From Acidobacteriota bacterium (GTDB lineage Bacteria; Acidobacteriota; Vicinamibacteria; Vicinamibacterales; UBA2999): a stretch of 64,000 bases of DNA. The notes beneath the pieces were generated by a model, which made no database searches, was not told the DNA's origin, and saw only the letters and a list, made by a program, of their open reading frames with translations. Each line of letters starts with the position of its first letter. Position 1 is the stretch's first letter. Location of the stretch: positions 27,311 to 91,310 of the forward strand of contig JAEUQR010000083.1 of NCBI GenBank assembly GCA_016789705.1, read 5' to 3'. This document shows, piece after piece, positions 59,308 to 64,000 of the stretch. The translations under genes and the position numbers were made by a program.

Positions 59308-60432
59308 GTGCGGATCCTTCATCTGATGGCGTTCGTCAGCGGCGCCGCCGGTAAGGCGGTGGCCGCACTGGCGGTGGGGCAGAAGCGCGCGGGGCATCAC
59401 GTCACCGTGGTGACGTCGAAGACGCCGGCCGGCGGCCTGATGAACCAGCCGCTGCTCATGCGGAAGCTGACCGACGGCGGTGTGTTCGTGCACGCGGTCG
59501 ACTCGCTGGCCTCGCGGCAGACCGGCCCGAATGCCGACGTCGTGCAGTTCATCCACGACCACCTCGGCACCGCGGCGGCCTTCGACGTGCTCCACACGCA
59601 CGGCACGGTGCCGAGCGTCATCGCGATCGCGGCGGCGCGGAAGGTCACGGCGCGCGTGCCCATCCTGCAGACCTCGCACGAGTGGACGGTGTCACGTCCC
59701 GCTGGTGGCCGCCAGGCCTACGACCTCGAAGTCATGAACCTCGTCGATCGGGCCGTCGTACCGACCTGGTCGGTGGCGGAGCACTTCGTGTCGCGCGGTG
59801 TCGTGCGCCGCCAGCTCGCCGTCGTACCGTACGGAGTGCTGCCCGATCCGCCGCCGTCGTCGGGTGACGTGCTCGAGCGCGAGATGCGCGCCTGGCGCGA
59901 GGCCGGCGGTCTCGTGCTCTGTTATGTCAGCGCGACCACCTCCTCGCACGATCAGCGGCTCCTGCTGAATGCGCTGCCGTTCGTCGACGCCCGGCTCAGG
60001 ATCCTCTGCGTGTTCTTCGGCGGGCCGGAGTCGCGGGCTACCGCGCCATGGCCCACCGACGGGCCGGTCACGGTGCGCGTGGCGCCGCAGGAGGCGGCCG
60101 TGCGGCAGTATTCGCACGAAGCCGACTTCCTGGTGCTGCCGTCGGGCGACGGCGAGCAACCACTCGCCGTGCTCGAGGCCTTCTGCGACCAGGTGCCCGT
60201 CGTCGCCAGCCGCGTGCCCGAGCTCTCGGAGTTCATCGACGATGGGCAGACGGGGTGGCTCTTCGACCCCACCGACACGCGGGCGCTCGCCGAGACACTG
60301 ACGCTGGCCCGATCGACCGCGCCGCACGCGGTCAGGGCGCTCTGCCAGCGGGCGCGCGTCCGCTACCAGCAGGAGTTCACCATCGACCGGATGGTGAGCG
60401 GCTACATGCGCGAATACGCCCGCCTGGGGTGA
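59308..60432 (+). CDS. GT4-like glycosyltransferase
   Basis: A 374-residue GT-B glycosyltransferase: N-terminal VRILHLMAFVSGAAGKAVAALAVGQKRAGHHVTVVTS, DVLHTHGTVPSVIAI, and the C-terminal GT1-type segment (VAPQEAAVRQYSHEADFLVLPSGDGEQPLAVLEAFCDQVPVVASRVPELSEFI) with the E-x7-E-like nucleotide-sugar site. GTG59308 has GGAG seven bases upstream. It may transfer a sugar in flagellin or surface-glycan modification, judging from the operon. Confidence 0.82.
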   Translation: MRILHLMAFVSGAAGKAVAALAVGQKRAGHHVTVVTSKTPAGGLMNQPLLMRKLTDGGVFVHAVDSLASRQTGPNADVVQFIHDHLGTAAAFDVLHTHGTVPSVIAIAAARKVTARVPILQTSHEWTVSRPAGGRQAYDLEVMNLVDRAVVPTWSVAEHFVSRGVVRRQLAVVPYGVLPDPPPSSGDVLEREMRAWREAGGLVLCYVSATTSSHDQRLLLNALPFVDARLRILCVFFGGPESRATAPWPTDGPVTVRVAPQEAAVRQYSHEADFLVLPSGDGEQPLAVLEAFCDQVPVVASRVPELSEFIDDGQTGWLFDPTDTRALAETLTLARSTAPHAVRALCQRARVRYQQEFTIDRMVSGYMREYARLG

Positions 60433-60443
60433 GCCGGGCCGGC

Positions 60444-60494
60444 ATGTCGGCGCGGCGTCGGGCGCCGCGCGGTGCGGCGTCGGCGGGCCGACAT
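60444..60494. repeat. Long inverted repeat ATGTCGGC ... GCCGACAT
   Basis: Arms at 60444-60451 and 60487-60494 are perfect complements, with a very G+C-rich, self-complementary interior (GGCGCC core). It follows the glycosyltransferase stop by 12 bases and belongs to the same TGTCGG/CCGACA family as 16374 and 23058. It may end the operon. The rest of the 220-base gap to 60653 shows no gene I can support. Confidence 0.5.
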
Positions 60495-60652
60495 CCCGCG
60501 GGCGGGAATTGCACAGGATCGCCGACCGTGACCATCCCGGCCTGAGCGGCACACTCGTTGCTCCTGTGACGGCCATGGTTCTCCCAACCGTCCGTCACGA
60601 ACTTCCGCCGACCGGCGTTGATGCCGGAGCGCGGCGCACCGGCCCGGCGACC

Positions 60653-62230
60653 ATGCCGCTGGCCGTCGGAGTCTTCAACGACAGCGGGGATGACGCGCAG
60701 GTCGTGAGCCTCGCGGTCTCGCAGGCGCATCGCCGGATGCTGCAGCGGGCCGGCGCGCACGTGCGCCATGCCTACTACCGGGGCGACTGGCAGGAACTCG
60801 GCGCCGGCACGCTCGACGAGGGCATTGCCGCGGCGCTGGCCTCGCCGGAACTGCGGCGCGTCTTCGCCGATGTCGACGTCGTCGTCGTGGCCGGCGACAC
60901 CTTCGCCAGCCGCGGCCACCGGCATCTGCTCGCCATCCTCGGCGCCGCCCAGCACCTCGACCTGCCGACTTATCTCGTGAACGCCACCGTGGGCCCGCTC
61001 GACGAGGGCCGCGAGATCCTGCAGGGCCTCGCGGACTGCACCGTGCGCGACCTGGCCTCGAGCCGCGTCCTCAAGGCGCTCGGCATCGGCCACCGCCGCC
61101 TGCCCGACTCGGTGTTCGGCGCGCCCTTCGCCACGGCGGCCCGCCGCGACTTCTCAAACCACCTCGTCGTGACCGACTGCCACCCGTCGCGCCGCATCGA
61201 GTTCACGGCCGACCTCGCCGTGGTGCGCGGTGCCTGGCCCGGCATGGTGGCGGATTACCCGCTCGACGCCCCGGGCAGCGCGCTCGAGTGGGCGTCGGCC
61301 GTGGCCGACCTCGGCACCGCCTCGGCCATCCTGACGGGCGGCCGCGACGGCGCCGCGCTGGCGCTGCGCGCCGGCGTGCCGTTCGTGGCGCTCGGCCTCG
61401 CCGGCGAGGCCATCGACTTCATCGAGACGCTCGACGGTTATCCGGCGGCGGCGGCCGACCCGGCGCGCTCGCTCGACGCGCGCCTGGCCTCGGCCATCGA
61501 GGCCCGGGCCTGGTTCACTGCGGCGGCCGCGCGCTGCCAGACGCGGGGCCCGGCCGAGGCGTTCTCGCGGCTCCGTCCGAGTATGGCGCTCGCCGGGCGC
61601 GACGACACGTGGAGCAGCGCCATCGACGGCGTCGTGGAGGTGGTGCGCGGACTCACGCCGGCCGGCGGCAGCGTGCTGCACGCCGGCGCCGGGCAGGGGC
61701 AACTCGTCGAAGCACTCGCGCGCATCGGCCTGCGCTCGTGGGGCGCCGATGTGGCCCGCCGGCTCGACCGCCCCGACCGCAACCGGTACTCCAAGGCCAC
61801 GCCGATGGCGCTGCCGTTCGCCGACCACGTCTTCTCGACGGTGGTGATCTCGGCCGACTGGCTCGAACATCTCGAAGCGGGCGACCTCGACACCGCCGTG
61901 GCCGAACTCGCGCGCGTCGGCCGCGACACCATCGTCGTCGAGGTGTCCGGTCGTCCGGTGCGCGCCGAACGCGCCTTCTCGGAACGGCTGAGTGACGACT
62001 GGTGGCGCCGCCGCCTCGGCACGCTCGGGCTGACGCCGCACGAAGCCGCCGACACGCTCGTCACCCACGGCGCCGGCCCGACCGGCGGCACGCTGCTCGT
62101 CATGTCGGCGCAGGCGCAGCTCTGCCCGAGCTGCCGCCGCGTGCATGCACCCGTCGAACACCTGGAACCGGTGCACGCCGGTGTCCTCATGGCCGCCGCC
62201 AGCGCGCGGGCCCTGACGACTCGCCGCTGA
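60653..62230 (+). CDS. Pyruvyltransferase-like/methyltransferase fusion protein
   Basis: A 525-residue protein. Residues 1-~300 resemble CsaB/WcaK-type polysaccharide pyruvyltransferases (LAVGVFNDSGDDAQVVSLAV, VVVAGDTFASRGHRHLLAILGAAQ, YLVNATVGPLD, CTVRDLASSRVLKALGI, ILTGGRDGAALALRAGVPFVAL). Residues ~340-490 are a class I SAM methyltransferase (VLHAGAGQGQLVEALARIGL, FADHVFSTVVISADWLEHLE). A CPSCRR motif lies near the end. The start is uncertain: codons before ATG60653 lose the strong G/C third-position bias, but ATG60575 is also in frame. It is likely to modify a surface or flagellar glycan. Confidence 0.7.
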   Translation: MPLAVGVFNDSGDDAQVVSLAVSQAHRRMLQRAGAHVRHAYYRGDWQELGAGTLDEGIAAALASPELRRVFADVDVVVVAGDTFASRGHRHLLAILGAAQHLDLPTYLVNATVGPLDEGREILQGLADCTVRDLASSRVLKALGIGHRRLPDSVFGAPFATAARRDFSNHLVVTDCHPSRRIEFTADLAVVRGAWPGMVADYPLDAPGSALEWASAVADLGTASAILTGGRDGAALALRAGVPFVALGLAGEAIDFIETLDGYPAAAADPARSLDARLASAIEARAWFTAAAARCQTRGPAEAFSRLRPSMALAGRDDTWSSAIDGVVEVVRGLTPAGGSVLHAGAGQGQLVEALARIGLRSWGADVARRLDRPDRNRYSKATPMALPFADHVFSTVVISADWLEHLEAGDLDTAVAELARVGRDTIVVEVSGRPVRAERAFSERLSDDWWRRRLGTLGLTPHEAADTLVTHGAGPTGGTLLVMSAQAQLCPSCRRVHAPVEHLEPVHAGVLMAAASARALTTRR

Positions 62231-62237
62231 GGTCCCC

Positions 62238-64000
62238 ATGTCGACGCTCAGCCCGTTCTTCGACCTGCCCCGCCACCGGCCTCGCTCGAACGCCGGGCGC
62301 GACTCGCTGCGCCTGCTGCATGTGCTCGTCGGCCGCGACGCAAACCCCGGCGGGCTGACCGACGAGGTCCACGCCGCCAGCCGCGGCGCCATCCAGGCGG
62401 AGTCCGTCATCGGCCTCGGCCGCGCCCTCGATCACCTGCGGGCCCATCCGGCCGCGCTCGTGCTCCTGCAGGCCGACGACCTCAACGTGGCGCGCGTGGC
62501 CCTGGCCGAAATCAAGCTCGCTCAGCCGGCCCTGCCGGTGGTGCTCCTGACCGAGGCTGTGGCCGACGAGACGGCGGTGGCCGCCGTGCGTGCCGGCGCC
62601 GAAGACTGCCTGTCGCGCGAATCGGCGAACGGCGCCCGCATCGTGCGGGCGATGCTCTGCGCCCTCGAGCGTACGAGTCACGCCGCTACGCTGCGCACCC
62701 AGGCGGTGACCGATCCGCTCACCGGCCTGCCGAACCGTCACGCGCTGCAGAAGGCCATCGACCACGCGATGGCGATGGCCCGCCGCAAGGGCCGCGCGCT
62801 TGCCGTGCTCTTCGTCGACCTCGACGGCTTCAAGGACGTGAACGACGCCTGCGGCCACGAGGCCGGCGACCGCGTGCTCCAGGAGATCGCGCGGCGCCTT
62901 GCCGGCCGCACCCGCAACATGGACACGGTGGCCCGCATCGGCGGCGACGAGTTCGTCGTGGTCATGGAAGACCTCGACGACGGGCGCTTCGCGGCGACGC
63001 TTGCCGGCAAGCTGCTCGGCGCCGCCGCCGCGCCGCTGGTCGTGCAGGGCAAGACGCTTGAACTCACCGCCAGCGTGGGCATCAGCGTGTTCCCGGGCGA
63101 CGGCGACGATGCCGCGGCGCTCGTCCGCCACGCCGACACCGCGATGTATGCGGCGAAGGCGGCGGGGAAGAACCAGTACCGCTACTACCGGGCGCGCATG
63201 AACGAACACCTGCGGGCCCGCACGGCGCTCGACGCCGCGCTCGACCGCGCCCTCGACCATGGCGAATTCGACCTGCACTTCCAGCCGGTCTGGCAGGCGT
63301 CGACCCGGCGGATCTCGTCGTGTGAGGCGCTGCTGCGCTGGCGCCGGCCGGGGCACGGCGTGCTGCTGCCGGCCGCGTTCCTCGACACGGCCGACGAAGC
63401 CGGTCTGGCCGGCCGCCTGGCCCAGTGGGTGCTCACGCGCGCCGGGGCGACGGCGCGGCGGATGCGCGAGGCCGGCTTCGATGTGCCGGTCTCGGTGAAC
63501 CTGTCGCGGCGCCAGCTCCTCGAGGGCGAGATCGCGGCCTGCCTGCAGCGCCAGCTCGCTGACGGCCTCGCGGCCGGTGCCCTGCAGATCGAAGTCGCCG
63601 AGTCGGTCTTCGTCTCGGACGAGCCGCGCCTTCAGCAGGTGCTCGCCGAGGTGACGGCGCTCGGCGTCGGCCTCATCGTGGACGACTTCGGCAGCGGTGT
63701 CTCGTCGCTGCGGGCCCTTCGCCGCGTGCGTCCCGTCAGCATCAAGATCGACGGCGCGCTCGCGCGCGAACTGCCCGACGGCCAGGATGCGGCGGCGCTC
63801 GTGAGCGCCGTCGTCGCGCTCGGCCGCACCCTCGGCGTGCACGTCATCGCCGAAGGCGTCGAGACGGACGCGCAGTCGCGCCGGTTGCTGGCGCTCGGCT
63901 GCGACGACCTCCAGGGGTTCTACTACGGCCACGGCCTGCCCGATGACGAGTGGCTCGGCTACCTGCGCTGGGCGTGCACGGCGGTGGTCGGCACCGATGG
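62238..64000 (+). CDS. GGDEF-EAL protein with N-terminal pseudo-receiver, 3' end cut
   Basis: At least 587 codons; the gene runs off the right edge. Residues ~20-140 look like a receiver, but the phospho-Asp position reads LVLLQADD, so it is probably inactive. The GGDEF domain (DPLTGLPNRHALQKAI; inhibitory I-site R226-x2-D229; GGDEF at 235-239) is canonical for diguanylate cyclase activity. The EAL domain has E363-A-L, NLSRRQL, an EVAES instead of EVTES, VDDFGSG, KID, IAEGVET and LQGFYYG, and may hydrolyse c-di-GMP. The start lies seven bases after the fusion gene. It could supply the ligand for the MshEN protein at 37009. Confidence 0.88.
   Translation, partial: MSTLSPFFDLPRHRPRSNAGRDSLRLLHVLVGRDANPGGLTDEVHAASRGAIQAESVIGLGRALDHLRAHPAALVLLQADDLNVARVALAEIKLAQPALPVVLLTEAVADETAVAAVRAGAEDCLSRESANGARIVRAMLCALERTSHAATLRTQAVTDPLTGLPNRHALQKAIDHAMAMARRKGRALAVLFVDLDGFKDVNDACGHEAGDRVLQEIARRLAGRTRNMDTVARIGGDEFVVVMEDLDDGRFAATLAGKLLGAAAAPLVVQGKTLELTASVGISVFPGDGDDAAALVRHADTAMYAAKAAGKNQYRYYRARMNEHLRARTALDAALDRALDHGEFDLHFQPVWQASTRRISSCEALLRWRRPGHGVLLPAAFLDTADEAGLAGRLAQWVLTRAGATARRMREAGFDVPVSVNLSRRQLLEGEIAACLQRQLADGLAAGALQIEVAESVFVSDEPRLQQVLAEVTALGVGLIVDDFGSGVSSLRALRRVRPVSIKIDGALARELPDGQDAAALVSAVVALGRTLGVHVIAEGVETDAQSRRLLALGCDDLQGFYYGHGLPDDEWLGYLRWACTAVVGTD

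Noticed and set aside
1..64000. tRNA, rRNA or riboswitch genes
   Set aside because: No cloverleaf-like or known aptamer-like stretch was recognised in the gaps; a covariance-model scan would be needed to exclude small RNAs.

Overview
The window is about 70% G+C, densely coded, and has no gene-free stretch longer than 300 bases. The left edge carries the C-terminus of an Oar-like TonB-dependent receptor. With the diderm flagellum (FlgH, FlgI, FlgA present), FliW/CsrA and the many soluble hybrid kinases, this suggests an Acidobacteriota genome, perhaps Vicinamibacteria. That placement is an inference from style, not a marker-gene result. I saw no tRNA, rRNA, insertion sequence or CRISPR array.

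Region 1 (1-2630): the receptor fragment, a Tat-exported PhoD-type phosphatase and a small DUF2878-like membrane protein. Region 2 (2627-16371) is a signalling island on the minus strand. It holds soluble histidine kinases, most with fused receivers, interleaved with three HDOD proteins (one plain, one EAL-HDOD, one receiver-HDOD). It ends in a compact kinase, an NtrC/FlrC-like sigma-54 activator and a single-domain receiver, directly before the flagellar genes.

Region 3 (16442-42831) is a nearly unbroken plus-strand flagellar locus: flgBC fliEFGHIJ flgD, a small unknown gene, flgE fliK, an EF-hand protein, fliLNOPQR flhBAF fliA fliM, a second fliN-like gene, a membrane helix-turn-helix protein, a stand-alone MshEN (c-di-GMP receptor type) protein, then flgFGAHIJ. 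A good sigma-54 promoter (GG-N10-GC) precedes flgB. Region 4 (42844-47484) starts at a sigma-28 promoter and encodes flgM, an flgN-like chaperone, flgK, flgL, fliW, csrA and a GNAT acetyltransferase. Region 5 (47533-50838, minus) has fliC under a sigma-28 promoter, then fliD under a sigma-54 promoter with fliS and a FliT/FlgN-like gene. The fliC leader can form a hairpin that presents a CsrA GGA motif, with a second GGA motif in the Shine-Dalgarno. This matches the FliW-CsrA-flagellin feedback known from Bacillus.

Region 6 (50898-60432) holds two unknown proteins, a nonulosonate (pseudaminic/legionaminic-like) sugar pathway probably used to glycosylate flagellin (aminotransferase, PseG-like, HAD, NeuB-like, ATP-grasp, SpsF-like), motA, motB, a 54-codon ORF and a glycosyltransferase. 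Region 7 (60653-end) holds a pyruvyltransferase-like/methyltransferase fusion and a GGDEF-EAL protein cut by the right edge.

The window therefore joins flagellar assembly, its sigma-54 to sigma-28 to CsrA control cascade, its probable glycosylation, and a c-di-GMP/HDOD signalling layer. The points I would check first are the MshEN protein, the EF-hand protein, the CsrA hairpin on fliC, and short G-rich minisatellites that sit exactly at gene junctions, one of which appears to have split an ancestral fliP-fliQ overlap.
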